Below, in pieces: positions 1-12,901 of a DNA stretch of 64,000 nt. Within the stretch, counting starts at the first letter, position 1. Each line of letters starts with the position of its first letter. Under the pieces are notes generated by a model that was given only the letters and a program-made list of their open reading frames with translations, was not told the origin of the DNA and made no database searches. This DNA is from Artocarpus heterophyllus (lineage: Eukaryota > Streptophyta > Magnoliopsida > Rosales > Moraceae): positions 18,749,770 to 18,813,769 of the forward strand of contig CM046333.1 in assembly GCA_025403435.1 (NCBI GenBank). The letters run 5' to 3'. The position numbers were made by a program, and so were the translations under genes.

Positions 1-145
1 CAATTTCATCACAAAAATCTCAAGTTTTCACCATTTTTGCTCTTTTTCTCCTCCAATCTGAGCCTTAGTTCTTTCCCTCTTCAAAAATCTAAATTTTTGT
101 GCAAGTTCTTCTCAAATTTATGGCTCTCAAGTGTCAACATCATAA

Positions 146-1320
146 TGGCTTCAAGTTCATGCCCCTTCAAGCTCACAAAATCTGTGGCTAATAAGCAATC
201 AAGCCAAGAGGTAATCCCTGAAGAATTTTCTAATGAGAATTTTGTGAAATTCTTTTCAGGTAGGAAAATCATTGATGGAAAGCTAGTGTGGTTTAATGAT
301 TTTTCTAGTTTTGGAATGATAAGCTGAAATGGAAGGAAATTATGACAATGAGGAAGGATACATATCTTAGGCTAGTTAAGGGGTTTTATGCTAATTTGGA
401 ACGGTCTTTTGAGCCCTTAGAATTGTCAGTAACTCCTAAGGGCATGATTATTGAATTAGCCTTAGATATTCTAGTAGAAATTTTAGAAGGCCTTTAGAGG
501 GTGATGATGTTCATGGTGTCAAAAGTTGGGTTTATGGTCTGGAGAATATGGCTAAAGTTATTTTTGAGAAAGATGATGATAGAACACTTAGAAAAATAAA
601 TACAGCCTCTCTCGCACCAAAAAGCCAATTTATCCATAGGTTCATTACCACAAACATCTTTTTAAAGGTGACCATAAGGATGAAGTTCATCTTTTAGACC
701 TCGACCTCATTTATTGCCTCTTTACTAGAACTAAAGTTCACCTTTTAGACCTCCACTTCATTTATTTCCTCTTCATTGGAACTAGAATCAACTTACCTCT
801 TCTCTTATTTTGGCGGATGTTGGATATTGCTGAGGGTAAACAGAGCACTGGATTGCCTTATGGAATGCTTCTTACAAAGATTTTTAAGTATTTTAACATT
901 TGCATCAATGATGAGAAAGACGTTACCTATTTCAAACCTCATCTTGCTTTTGTTGCTTTAACTATTAGCAAAATGGGCTTTGAAGAGATTCATGGTCGAT
1001 TAGTGCAAGCTGGAGGTCAAGCAGCCCCTCCAAATAAGCAACAAGAAGAAAAAGCTAAAATGTTAAATATCAAAGAACAAGACGAAGGCAAAGAAATTAC
1101 TTTTCATCATTTATATGAGGATCAACAGAGGATGAGTCAATATATTCTCTCACTTCAGCAAGCTCTAGAGCATTTTAAAGCTAACCAACAAGAGATTCTC
1201 CAACTCCTTCGACAAATGCAATTTGGTGGCGGCTCCTTAAGTCATCCATATTTTTCTTATGTTTTTATGCTTAGTTTTATGGGTTTATATCGTTTTATGT
1301 TTTTTGGATTGTGTGACTAG
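146..1320 (+). pseudogene. Putative plant transposon protein (PF20167-like), frameshifted
   Basis: The reading starts at the ATG at 146 (protein begins MASSSCPFKL). It runs to a stop near 327, continues in another frame (segment with FYANLE near 385-405 and a long ILG-like helix region to about 497), then returns to the first frame for a 167-codon stretch at 817-1320. The order of FYANL-type motif, then an LLDLDLIYCLFTR region, then GLPYGMLLTKIF matches the family often annotated as putative plant transposon protein domain, which is usually carried by LTR elements and has no proven enzymatic role. The C-terminal part (about 1100-1215) is Gln/Leu-rich and probably coiled coil. Stops and frame changes make it a pseudogene. 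The assignment rests on recognised motif order, not on a search. Confidence 0.55.
683..785 (+). repeat. 51-bp in-frame tandem duplication inside the transposon protein
   Basis: A unit beginning AAGTTCA at 683 is repeated starting at 734 with a few substitutions. The 51-bp period is 17 codons, so the repeat keeps the reading frame and doubles an LLDLDLIYCLF-like segment. Confidence 0.75.
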
Positions 1321-1785
1321 TACTTCTTATTTGCAGTGAAATGAAGTTGTTTTTATTATGCCTTTTATTGATGACAAAAAGAGGGAGAAGTAATTGTATT
1401 TTTGATTGCTTGTAGAGTAAGGTTGGTGGTTCTTGATATATATTGGTGCTATTGATTTGACTGGGGAGAAGCGACTGTGTTTTTATTTTGCTTCTGGAGT
1501 AAGGCTAGTGGTTCTTTCTATTTATATTGATATTTTTATGTGATTTGTGATTAAGGAGATATATATTGATGATTTGATGAGATTTGTGATTTTGCATAGT
1601 TTTTGGTAAACTTTGTCTTCGGAAAAGCAAACTATTTGATTGGGGGAGCATTCAATAAAGGGGGAGTATTGATCTATTCTTCAACTTATACATTTTTAAA
1701 CTAATGTACATATTAATGGGAAGTAATTATGCTTATATTTCAAGACAATCAAAAATTGCTTTATCATCATCAAAAAGGGGTAGAT

Positions 1786-3320
1786 TGTTGGCTCCAAGGT
1801 TTCATAAAGTACTTTTAAATTTGTTATTGTGATAGCAAACACAATTTTTGTCTATATGTGTAGTATGCATTTCTAGCTAATGATATTCTTGACTGTTGCA
1901 ATGTTAGTTTAAGCAAAATCAAGTGAAGCATGTTCAAGAAGTTTCAAGCTATGGATGCAACAAGGACTTGACTCACGAAGACTTGAAGATTATAAGTTAC
2001 TATTTGTTTTAAGTATGTAAGTGAGCAATACTTCAAAAGATATATAGTCTATGCAAGCTCAATCCACAGATACATTTGCATTTACAAAATATTTTAAATT
2101 TTGTTGTATTTATGTTTTCATGATCCTAAATTGTTTTTAAACTTGGATGCTGTTCAAAATGCAAATTAAAATCTATTGAACAAGTTTTATAAAATTTGCA
2201 TTTTGAAAACACGTTGTGCAAATTTCTGGTCAAGGCAAATCGACTTGCTGACCAATCAGAATTGGCCTAAAGAACCCTAGGTTTGGCCTATTGAATTTCC
2301 TATTTTCGCCTACAGAAGAAAATGTCTAAAGGTAACCTCTGAGACAGCATTAGACAGCCTATCAAACCCTTGAGTTTGGCATGCTGCTTTGGCTTACCAA
2401 TGTCAAGAGTTGTAAAGAAGTCTCTAAAGGCCTATTAGTGGTCAATGTTTGGCCTGCCGGTGGTCCATGTTTGGCCTACCGATCACCTAAGTTTGGCTTG
2501 CCAAACTGCCAAAGCGACTTGCTGATCAAATTACCATTTGGAGTCCTGTTCAAAAAATTTCAAACTCTAGCCTGTTAAACACATTGTCCAGCCTGCTAAA
2601 TTGTTTATAACGGCTAGTTTTCTGACCATTACAACTCTATTTGCAATGGTTATTTTGACCCAAAATCGATTCTTTAAGCCATAAATGAGTACTTGGAGGT
2701 TCTATATACACTTTCATTCATTACGCAAATATTAAGAACTCTATTACAAGCATTTCTACATTATTTTAAAAGCATTCATTTTATATACACACTCTTGAGC
2801 TTACATTTTCTATGCACTTCTTTGAGAGTTGCTCACATGTTCATTTCAAGCTTCACATTGTATACAACTTACCCTTGGAGAGTTTATTTTGTGAGTGATC
2901 TAAGATCCTTGTGAAAGATACCTTTTGGTATTTAGGTTTCCAAACCTTAAAAATTGGGGGTTTTTGGTTAGTCAATCTTTGTAAAATTGAAGTTTTTAAG
3001 AATGTGTGGTGAGCCTTAGGTAGACCAAGTCACCGTTATTATACAGGGAGTGATCATGTCAAAAAGGTCGTAATAGTGCAAGAGGTCGAGTGTTTGCTTA
3101 GTGACAGTAGACGTTGGCATTTCACTGAACCACTATAAATAGCATTTGCATTTCTCTTCCCTAAACTTTTATTTTAACGCATTTATAGTTATCTACATTA
3201 TTCAATATCATTGTTTGTGAATTTAGCTTGGGCAGTTTTTATCTAGAGTTTTCCAATAATTGTAAAAAGTTTTAAAAAGCCAATTCAAACCCTTCTTGCA
3301 TAGCTATCCTTAGGCTAACA
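1786..3320 (+). repeat. 3' LTR (about 1.53 kb) of the non-autonomous element
   Basis: It begins TGTTGGCTCC directly after the purine tract AAAAAGGGGTAGAT and ends TTAGGCTAACA, giving TG...CA termini that are imperfect inverted repeats. Inside, 2232-2580 carries roughly ten degenerate copies of a TTTGGCCTGCCGAT-like motif. No sister LTR is in the window, so the limits rest on the termini and the adjacent polypurine tract. Confidence 0.6.
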
Positions 3321-6300
3321 ACATCCATTCAAATCCATGAGTTCTATGAAGGAAAAATCACAAGCATGGTTTTGGAGAATCAAGTAGAGAGTAAAGAGCA
3401 ATTGCAAAAGTTATTATTCAAGGAATTCTTCTATAAAGCTAAATCATAAGACCCATTGGAGGATGATGAAGCATATGCAACCATCGATTTGGGCTCAGGT
3501 CATGATACACACAACACAAGTGGAACCTTACTTCCTATTGGCACCACCTTCACCGCGCTACATCCTCCACAAGCTTAAGCTAGAATTAGGGTTCTCCTCC
3601 TAAGTGTATCATTCATGGAAGAGTCAAGTTGGTGCGACTTGCAAACATTTTCTACATCTTGTCAAGTTTGAGGACATTTTTAATAAAGACCTATATAAGT
3701 TGTTCTATGACACGCTCCATGGGCGAAAGCCACCTTTTGATGGCTAATTCTCTACATCAAGCTATGAACATTACAACAACACTAAATGGGAGGCAACCCA
3801 ATGGATGAAAAGCATGCCAAAACAGATTTGATTCTTCTTATTCTTCTTATTTTTATCTTTTTATTGTTTTTTTTTTGCTTTTACCTTTTTTTTTTCTTTT
3901 GTTTTTGTTTCTCTTTTCTTCTATGCTTAGTCTTACATTGAGAACAATGTAAGAATTAAGTGTAGGGAAGAATTTAGGATTAGGTTTTTTTCTTATTCGA
4001 AAGAAAAAAAATTAAAAATTAATATTTTAAATATTTCTTCATTTTAAAATTTTAAATTTTTCATAAAATTTTTCTTATTAGTTTTAGGTTCTTGAGTTTT
4101 AGGATACCTTCTGGCATTCTTGATGAAAATAACTTTAATGGTCTTAATTGATTATGAGCGTTATGTTGACTCATGATGTTATTCTTTGGTTAATATGTCT
4201 TTATGATAATTATACTTAATCTGTTTGCACATAGCCATGTTTTTGGGTAAAGAAACAAGCATGTTAGATTAAGTTGATTCCTATACCCTCATTTTAACTT
4301 TCACTTTAATTTTGACTTGTGAGGTTGAATATCTCGGAGGTTTTTCGAGGCGAACGACTTATCGAGCGTCACTTGGAAAATGATTAAGGTACGAGGACTC
4401 CTAGCATCAAGGCCAAATTAGCCAGAGTTCTGATTGATGTTCGTAGGAGGACATCCCTCTATTAAGCGAATTTGAGCCTTCATGTAAACCTTTTTATTTG
4501 GCTAACCATATCATCCTCTTACCTAGCCCATTCATATTTATTATTTTTACCGTTTGTTTTAGAGATGAATTGAAGCTTAAAGACTTATTTCATGCGCAAG
4601 AGGATTTTGTAAGAATTTGGGTTGAGGACATGAGATAAGTATGGGGGGGAAAATTGAATTAAGAAGCAGGAAGGGGGAGTTCTTGTAAGGTCAAGAAAAA
4701 AATTTGAAAAGAAAAAATAAAAAAGGAAAAATTGAAAAGAAAAAAAAGAGCAAAAAAGTCAATAAAACATCTTGAGCTTTCCCGATAAAGATTTTGGTTT
4801 GGGGACATGAGACAAGGTTAGTTAAAATGAAGCAAATGCCCAACATAATGATATTTGGCCTATATAAGAATTTTGTGGGGTTTTCAAAGGTGTTCATTGA
4901 AGAAGTTTCCAATGTCTCTAACTCTCTGAAGTTTCTAGAACTTTTGTTACATCCTATCCCTTCTTTCTTTTAACCACTAACTTTTGGCCCCGTTACAACC
5001 CATGTCGAAGACCTTTTTGATTTCAGTTGGTGTCTTTGGTGTAGTGGAGATTCATACCATAGGGTGAGCTGATGACATTTGATCCTTTCAAACAAGATTG
5101 GGTGACCGTTTCTATGAGGACTATGAGGGTTTATCTTTTTCGAAGCATGTGTAGTTTCAATATCGGTAACAATGGCTATAACACACGAGTATAATTATTA
5201 TAGGATGTATTAGCTTGAGAACAACTTATTGATTTTACGTAATACTTTTTTGATTTCAAGTCCATAACATTTATTGTTCTCTAAGACAAAAGATTGGAAG
5301 GTCACTTCTTTTCTTTTGTGTTTTCTTTTTGTTTTTTGTCTTAAATTTGCTTGAGGACTAGAAAGCTTAAGTGTGGGGGAATTAAATAGGTGCATAATTT
5401 GATATAATTTTCTAATTAATTTTCCCTTGAATCTTTGCTTAATTCTTGAGTAATTTGTGTCTTATATGTGATTTTGTGTTTTGTATGTGTTTCAAGGCAA
5501 AGAAAAGAAATTGGGATGGAAAATGATAATTTGGAGTCCAAGAAGTTCATTTGATCAACTTGGAAGTCAACCGAGGCTAACTATAGAATTTTGTGACTTT
5601 TGATGACAAATTTAACAATCTCAACAAAATCTGGCATGCCCTCACAAGGAAACACCGTGTAGCCACATTGGAGCAAAAAAACAGCTTGCCCTAGTGCCAA
5701 AAGGCCTTGCGGCCATGCCAAGAGGCTGTAATAGCAAGCGGTAACGAGTGAAGAACCACACCCCTATGTGTGGAAGGAGAAATTCACAACTAACGCTACA
5801 TAGCATGCGCCTGCGAGGAGATGAGTGCACTCCCATACGTCTCTTGATCCTTAGCTTGATTTTTGACCTACATTTGGTTCAAAATTTTTCTTTTTTATCC
5901 TTAAGACAAACCTATAAATACCTACCTTATAATATCAATTTATATTAACCTTTTATCAGTTTCTTCTTAGTTTTTCTTAGGTTTTTGTGGTCATGAGATG
6001 AAAAGGAAGAAGAAAAAAACAAATCAAGTGGCGGTTTGAAAAGGGTTCTCTATGTCACTAAATAGGACTTTAAATTAATCTATTTATAGGTTAGAATACT
6101 TAATCCGTAATTGTCTTATTGTTCTAATCATTAGTAGCAAATTGTGGTAATTGATTATGGTTAAGTTTTGGTATGATTACATGTGGAACATAACATAGGT
6201 TAAATGATCTAAACTTTTGTAAATATTTCCTTGATCAGTCTATCTTTCTCAACTTAATGCTTTTGTTAAGATTAAATTTAGAGAACTTTTTTTGGTTGTT

Positions 6301-6712
6301 TAATAGAAAGGGATTTAATAGAGCATTTGTCTAATTAAATCTATACAGTAAGGAAAGATTATAGTAGCAGAACTTGTTGTTATCTATGGTTAGTAGTTTC
6401 TATAGATAATTAGAAATAATTCTGTAATTATTTTTATGGCTATTGTTCAGTAGCGGAGAATGATCCTTTGACCAATTTCGATATTATTGTCTCTTATTTA
6501 TATATTTTCTCGTGTTTTTATTAGTTACTTCACCACCCTTTTTTCATGTTTAGTATGAGTGTGTCTTTGGTTGTTCTAGCATCGATAACTAATTAATTAG
6601 ACTTGATTTTCTGCAAGAACGATCTTTACTCACCACTACATTTAATAACGACAACATTTTAAGTAAGGTTAATTTGGTGCTTCCCTCGAGGCTTGCCACC
6701 CATAATCAATCA
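3321..6712 (+). mobile_element. Tat/Athila-like Ty3-gypsy remnant, 3' end
   Basis: Several hallmarks of the 3' non-coding part of Athila/Tat-type elements appear in order: AAATGGGAGGCAACCCAA near 3782, TTGAGAACAATGTAAGAATTAAGTG near 3937-3961, GAGGACATGAGATAAGTATGGGGGG near 4623, and CTTAAGTGTGGGGGAATT at 5366-5382 immediately before the LTR. No open polyprotein remains in 3321-5382. Family-level placement is from memory of these conserved strings. Confidence 0.5.
5383..6712 (+). repeat. Tat/Athila-like 3' LTR
   Basis: It starts after the GTGTGGGGGA polypurine tract with AATAGGTGCATAATTTGA, the usual opening of this LTR group although the first bases are altered, and is taken to end near ATAATCAATCA at 6702-6712. 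No primer site follows, which fits a 3' LTR. The right limit is uncertain by tens of bases. Confidence 0.45.
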
Positions 6713-7100
6713 ACAAAAGATCCAAAATTGACCTTGTTTTGAATTCAATAGGAGCGATTACGTTCTTTGAAGATATTGATTGAAAAAAAAATAAAAAACA
6801 ATAAAAAAATAGTTCAAAAAATAAACTAAGCTCATGTAATAATTGACTTATGAAATAACCAAATTGCAGATTATAAATAGCTCCCACCCTAATTGAAGAC
6901 TCCATCATCTATCTAGAGATAATAAATTGACTGCTAGGTCTTCTCAATTCAGCCGAAGTTGGGGGTTGTTCTATTCGAAGAAATCCTCTTCTTTCTTTAT
7001 CATTTTGTTTTTTTGGGTTTATTTTTTATTTTTTTAATTTTTCTACATCTTTGAACGAGGCTCTTCATTAGTATCTGAAAAAGGAGAACTTGTCTTTTAG

Positions 7101-7136
<36 letters not shown>

Positions 7137-7332
7137 GGGTATAAAGTAAAAAATAAAAAGAAAATAAAATCTGACAAAAGGAGAAAAATGAACTGTCCTT
7201 TTTTGTGAGTTGTTACTAAGCCCATTATATGCAAGTCCAACCATTACTTACATGAAGAATGGAAAAAGTAGTAGAATTTTAAAACTTTTTTTTTAAATAA
7301 ATAGCATATTTTTGAAAATTTTTTATAAATAA
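6713..7332. other. AT-rich spacer with an (AT)n microsatellite
   Basis: No gene or element ends were recognised. The only clear feature is a perfect AT dinucleotide tract at about 7103-7133. A minus-strand open frame across 6669-6908 is low-complexity and straddles the LTR edge. Confidence 0.5.
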
Positions 7333-8386
7333 GACAAATTATACACACACTCTATGTTTTACCTAAATTATACTGACATCTGCTAGATTAAAACTAATTA
7401 CACTGACACCCCCAACTTTTCACAAAATTGTAGAAAGACCTCTTTTGTTATTGGCAGTAAGAGTTGACCGTTAATTTTGTTATTACAAAAAACCAAACAT
7501 TTTAGCCCTCCTCCCGACCCAAAAGAAAAATAAACAGCCTCGCCGCCCTCCCGCACTACCCCATCCCATCACCCTCTCTGCTGCGCCTTTCCCACATGTT
7601 CGGCCACTTTTCCTTGCCCTTACCCTGCAACAACAAACCCTATGCTACCCTGCTCATCGGCTTAGCTAGCCCATTCGTGCCCCTGGCCCTATCACCCCTT
7701 CTTCATAAAGCCACTATAACCTCGTCGGCCACTCACCCTTGTCAGTGTCGAATGCTTACCCATGTCATCTTCCATTTGTCAGCCCACATCTGAGAGCCAA
7801 GGTAACCCTGTTGTACCCTTACCCAACGCCCGCCATGCTACCCACTTCCCTCACCCTGTGAGCCCCTCAAACTAAGCCCACCCTACCCTTATTGCCCCCC
7901 AACCAACCCACCCTGTCCTATTCATGCCTGATCGATCGAGAGAGAAGGAGACAAAGAGTTAATTGAGAGAGAGCAAAATAGATCGATTAAGAAAGAGGGA
8001 GATAGGGTTCGACATGGGAGGAGGGGATGTTAGATGGGAGGGAGGACGTGGGGCGAGAGGAGGGGACTTTGGGGTAGGGGGGTCGTCAGGCAAAAGGAGG
8101 AGGTCTTAGGGTAAGAGGGCATGGTCCGTGGGACTGCTAAGAGGTAAGGAGGAGTAGGGGATAATGGGCTCTAATTAGTGTTTAGTTTCGTTAGGATTTT
8201 TTTTGTTTAAAATCAATGGCTAGAATTAAATTTTGTAGATCAATGGCTGAGATTGAAAGGACATTTTTGTCATTGCATATAAAATTTAAAGGAGTTAAGC
8301 CTAGCGAATATCAATGTGATTAGTTTTGTTCCAAAGATGTCACTGCAATTTGGATAAAACATATGAGATGTCAATGCAATTTACCC
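7333..8386. mobile_element. Mutator-like TIR element with GC-rich interior
   Basis: The left end (7333-7425: GACAAATTATAC..., then repeated TTACACTGACACC-like blocks) is the inverted counterpart of the right end (about 8295-8386, finishing TGCAATTTACCC). Each arm holds three internal subrepeats of about 30 bp of the form ACTGACAYCT...AAAT, a pattern typical of Mutator-like or foldback TIRs. Flanks TATAAATAA and TAATAAAGA are similar but not an exact 9-bp duplication. No transposase is present. The interior 7500-8160 is strikingly GC-rich (C-rich on the left, G-rich on the right) compared with its AT-rich surroundings. Confidence 0.6.
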
Positions 8387-9358
8387 TAATAAAGATTAAA
8401 TTTATGATGTAAATAATTTATTTGTCTGTAAATAAGAATTATTTACATTATAAACAAGGTATTAAATAAAGTATTTGTACCTTAGAACTATTCATTGAGT
8501 AAATAAGAATTACTTACATTGTAAATATGGGATAAATAAATTATTTAAACTATAAATTTGCTATTCATTATAAATATTTTCAAAACCTACTACAATTTAC
8601 TATTTTTACAATTAGTTTTAAAAAAATGTTATGTACTATAATTTCTCAATTTTTTCCATTTGTCATAACCCTTGACCAATTTGGGTTGCAGCTTTTTAGA
8701 TGGAAGCTCCAAAACAAAAGGTTGTGCAATCCATCTAGATGGATGGAAGCATCACCCTATATATATATATATATAAATTGGTGTATTTTTAATGGTTACT
8801 TTCATTTTACCTATCGATTGTTATTGTTGTTTTAATCATGTGGTATAGATAAGATAGTTATGATGAAATTGGTATTATTTTAAAAAATTATGATAATTAA
8901 TGGAAATTTAACTAATAAAACTCATTGAATATGATTTTAAAAGGACAACTAATTATTTATCTACTGACATGGCTTTTTAGGCATTTTTAATTAGAAAACT
9001 AGAATTTAATTAAAAATTGATTCTCTCAATCTTAAATCTAATTCATAATTCTATTTCCATTCCAGACTATATTTATTCCCAATTTTATAAATTTTACTTG
9101 CATATGTTTAAGGATAAATATATATTTATTTATCTAATTACATGTGTTACAATTTCTGAGTATATCTATAATTCTTCACTATGGATTCTAAGCAAAAGCA
9201 AAACTCAAGAGCTTTGTTTGGGCAGCTACAAGGTGAATTTACTTTCATTTACTTTTCTTAATTAAGCTTTATTTAAAATTGCACGTATTTTCATGATATA
9301 TATAAACATTTTCTTATGTGAACGAAAACAAAAAAAACCATGTAAATTAAAAGAAAAA
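8387..9358. other. AT-rich spacer without recognised genes
   Basis: No coding region is supported. An imperfect direct duplication of a GTAAATAAGAATTAYTTACAT unit lies at about 8428-8450 and 8500-8522, and a short AT tract sits at 8758-8776. Open frames here are low-complexity. Confidence 0.4.
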
Positions 9359-10040
9359 GTGGTGGGCCAATTCCACCCAATTAATCAGTATATGCCATGT
9401 GTCGCATTGGAGAGATTGTTATCACAGAGGGTCACGCCCCAGTCCTCGTGGTATTGCCATGCCTCACTCGAAATGGACGTAGGATGAACCTTGTTCGAAG
9501 CATTATGTCCATCGGGAAAGGTGCACCCTCACTTATAAAGTAGAATACCAACCGCCTCAATTCAAAGGGATCATAGCCATCGAACACACGAACTCATTAG
9601 GAATTGAAGACCAAAGTAAAAATAGGTTCGGTGTATGGGAATTGCTACAGGGCCATGCATATATGCACAGCGTATTACTCCTACCACCACTACTTATGCA
9701 ACCATGATCCCGACAGCCTGACATGCAGATATACATGATATTGGTTGCCGAGAGATGACCACTTGATGCCAAAAGGATGACCTAACACCTCTAACAGATC
9801 CCCATAGAGAGTCTAGGGTTTCATGCCTAGGCTTTCCTACTATAAATACTATTGCTTAACTCATTTGAGGGGACTTTACACTCCACTACCATACTTCTTA
9901 AACACTTCATTTACCAAAGCATCAAAAACCCTCTCTAGAGGATCGACCGATGTCCATCAAGAAAAAACAAAAGCAAGAACACGAGTAAGGAGCTGAGTCG
10001 TGGAAATCATAAGATACATATCGGTGTTAGGATAACTGTT
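9359..10040 (+). mobile_element. LTR-like fragment (possible Tat/Ogre group)
   Basis: This block is richer in GC than its surroundings. It contains a TATA-like CTATAAATAC (near 9840), followed by a CT-rich leader-like region with CATTTACCAAAGCATCAAAAACC, then GAGCTGAGTCGTGG and ATATCGGTGTTAGGA. That order resembles the promoter, R and U5 of Tat/Ogre-type LTRs. Termini and sister LTR were not found, so this is a suggestion only. Confidence 0.3.
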
Positions 10041-10327
10041 CCAACCAAAAGCAAAGTATCAAAAAAATAAATAAATAAAACTTTTTAAACAAGCATTTTT
10101 GAGAAAACTTAATAATTTTTTTCACCAATGTGGATTCTCCTCCACTACAGACCTTAACTTTAAAAGGTTGTTTCTTCATAGAAGAGTAGTAATCCTTTTT
10201 TTTTTTTTTGTCTTCTTCGTCAATTGGCCAAGTTTTGTCAATTTTCTAAGGATCCAATGTCACATTTTATTTATTGATTTCTGAGTCATATAAGTGAATT
10301 AATGTAATATAAAAATTAAAAGAGATA

Positions 10328-10870
10328 TGTAACGCCCTTATGTGGGGTTAGTAGTATTGAATAAATATAAATAAATTTAATTTACAATACCAATTAAAAT
10401 AATAAAACATTGCCCATGTGCCTTTAAAATAAACATAAAATAAGAACATGCTTTAAATAACATTTCATAGTTTTAATGCAGCGCCAAATATTAAAAATAT
10501 AGCCATCATCATCATAATGCAATTCCCAATAGCTAACAATTAAACACAACCACTGCTAATGATTACGAACCCTTCATGTTTAAACGAGGACATAAATAAG
10601 CTAACAATATCCTGACAAGATACAAGCAATCTTGTCTATTCCTAATTAGATAGATTACACTGAACTCCACCTGAGAGATAGAAATAATAGGGATGAGCAT
10701 CGACATGCCTAGTAGGGAATATCATTTCTTACCTTTAGGTTTTATTACTGACCATATTAAAACCTGCATGGTTAGTTAGTTTCTCAACATTATTAATCTT
10801 ATGAGATTCATTATGATTATATCTTGTCGATACCTTACGTTAATCATTACCAAGTTTCATATATATATAT
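10328..10870. repeat. TGTAACGCCC-type gypsy LTR fragment
   Basis: It opens TGTAACGCCC, the same ten bases that open the gypsy A left LTR (14073) and the solo LTR (33613), and continues with AT-rich LTR-like sequence including TCATTTCTTACCTTTAGG. It stops at the AT tract where copia A inserted. Any remainder would be at 31344 onwards, but no matching LTR end was seen there. Confidence 0.4.
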
Positions 10871-10875
10871 ATATA

Positions 10876-12887
10876 TGTTAGACGTGTATGCCCTAAGGAG
10901 TAAAAATGTAATGTGTTTTAGGAGATATTTTTATCAATAAAGAATTTAGTTTTTATTTATATACCAAATGTTGTCCTCTTTATGTTCATATTTGTTGAAT
11001 GTATGTTAAGCAAACAAAAGTATGAGATTGTCATTTAAAACCTTTAAGAATTAGGCATATGATGGACAGATTATGTGGAAGACACGATTCTTAAGGTGAC
11101 GGTCAAAATTATGAGATTTACAATCGACGGAATAAAGTTGGGCACTTTATTCACGTATAGATTGTTATGTTGTCTATATTCCTATTGGAAGATGGTTTGT
11201 CTTGGTCGTCGAAGGTGGACTCCATGAATAGAAACATTGGCACATTGTCATAGGTGATGATGTGTCAGATCGAGACATAAAGTGAATTGATTTGGATTAA
11301 TAATTCTGTCTCGGCAAATCGATTCACTTTAGACAATTATTTGTGTTGTATCTTAATCTTGATATGAATAGTGGGCCCTTTGTCTTGACTTATGTCTTTT
11401 GATGTAACAAAGGGTGACATCCACATTTTATAGTGATATGCATGCCGGTATGTTGAAGGCATGACTTTTGATAGCGCAGACCTGTTATTCATAGATATGG
11501 AATTCATAGCTCCTCTTTAGGAGTAGTTGATATCCTCTTATATGTGTTATCTTGTAATTGAAAAACTGGAGCGCTCAACCATTTAGATACATAGGTATAA
11601 CCGAATGGTATACTGCCTTTGGACTGTAAGTTTTCTAATAGTGAGAAAATGGAATGCAAGATAAAAATAATCGGGAAGGTAAGACAGAACTTGTCCTTAA
11701 GCCGATTATGGATAATCCTATAGGGATATGATACACTATGACATGTCATGGAGACTTAGCTATTTGAGCTTTTTAATTCTATATAGTTCGAGAGTGCAGT
11801 TCTAAGCTTTTAGTGGAGTAGCGTAAGAGTTGATAATTATAAAATGTATATCTAGGATATTGGGTTTCATAATTATCTAGAGCTTGAACTATATAGGTCT
11901 ATTTGTCCCCTTTGCTAGCTCACAAAAATCCATACGGCGTGCTTTTTTAATAATTTGTGACTTATGTCAGATTTATCATATTGGCTAAAATTTGATAAAA
12001 TCAGATAATTCATGTTTTTTTATCGGTTGAATTGATTTTGTGATAAAATTAATTTAAGATAAACTTGTTGAATTATTGGGATCAGATAATTCATGTCTAT
12101 TTATCAATTGAATTTAATTTTGAATAAATAAATTCAAGATATACTTGTTGAATTATCAGGAATATTTATTTTCCTAGAGATTATCTAGATATGACTATTT
12201 TAATTAGATAACTTCTCCATTCGGTTATTTGAATTAAAACTGAGGCTCCATCCCTAGAATCTCGGGTGGAAAATAAAGATTCACAGGGAACTTTTTATCG
12301 TAAGTTCGGTAGGCCGATCTCTAAGTTTGACCTACCGATTGAGGAGGTTCGATAGGTCAATCTGCCAGTTCGGCCTGTCGATTGGGCGATAAAAGGAACA
12401 CGCATTTTCACGTAGATTTTATCATATATTGATTGTGATTTGATTCTGATTCGAATTTTTGAGGCCTTATCTAATAAGAACTGACTCCTAGGCTGAAGCT
12501 CTATAAAAGGGGAGTAAGTCTCATTATCATTCAGATCATTTCAGAAATCTAGAGTGAGACTCTAAAACTCCCCAAAGAGCTATCATTCACAAATCATGAA
12601 TTATAGCTTTGGGTATTTCTCAATTGGTTGGAATGAGAGCCACTTGGGGAAAAGTTGAACGATGTGAGCCCACACTCACTCTGATCATGGATAGAGAATA
12701 GCAAAGAAGGCCAATTGGTTGAGGTCTTTCTAGAAAGTTACTTCTCTTTATTGATTATAGGAGCTTTTCGGCGCATAAAGGTTAGTAAGATCTGGTTGAT
12801 TTATGCATATAGTGTGTCAAACTTGTGTTTTAGAAAATACTCTGATATAAAAATTTAAAAATTCTACTGTGTACTATTTTCTCAACA
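10876..12887 (+). repeat. Copia A 5' LTR
   Basis: It begins TGTTAGACGTGTATGCCC and ends CTCAACA, two bases before the primer site. It aligns along its length with 29361-31343. A TTCGG(T/C)...CCGA motif cluster lies at 12302-12392, and a region near 12500-12880 resembles R/U5. Confidence 0.85.
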
Positions 12888-12889
12888 AT

Positions 12890-12901
12890 TGGTATCAGAG
12901 C
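12890..12901 (+). other. Primer binding site, initiator tRNA-Met (copia A)
   Basis: TGGTATCAGAGC is complementary to the 3' end of plant initiator tRNA-Met and sits two bases after the 5' LTR. It would prime minus-strand DNA synthesis and confirms the plus orientation. Confidence 0.9.

Larger units (their letters stand above)
1..3320 (+). mobile_element. Non-autonomous LTR retrotransposon, 3' part
   Basis: The left window edge lies inside this element. It shows a decayed plant transposon protein (146-1320), a 3' untranslated stretch with several purine-rich GGGGGAG-type tracts (1368-1390, 1640-1671, 1770-1785), and a 3' LTR. No reverse transcriptase or integrase is visible, and the distance from the protein to the LTR (about 470 bp) leaves no room for pol. 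A LARD-like non-autonomous element is therefore the best description, although pol could lie upstream of the window. Confidence 0.6.

Noticed and set aside
7596..7793. 65-codon ORF in the GC-rich interior of the TIR element
   Set aside because: Composition-driven open frame; no domain recognised, although the DNA may be a captured gene fragment.
12889..12901. tRNA gene suggested by initiator tRNA-like sequence
   Set aside because: Only the 12-nt primer binding site complementary to tRNA-Met is present, next to an LTR; no tRNA body was found here or at 21878 and 37761.
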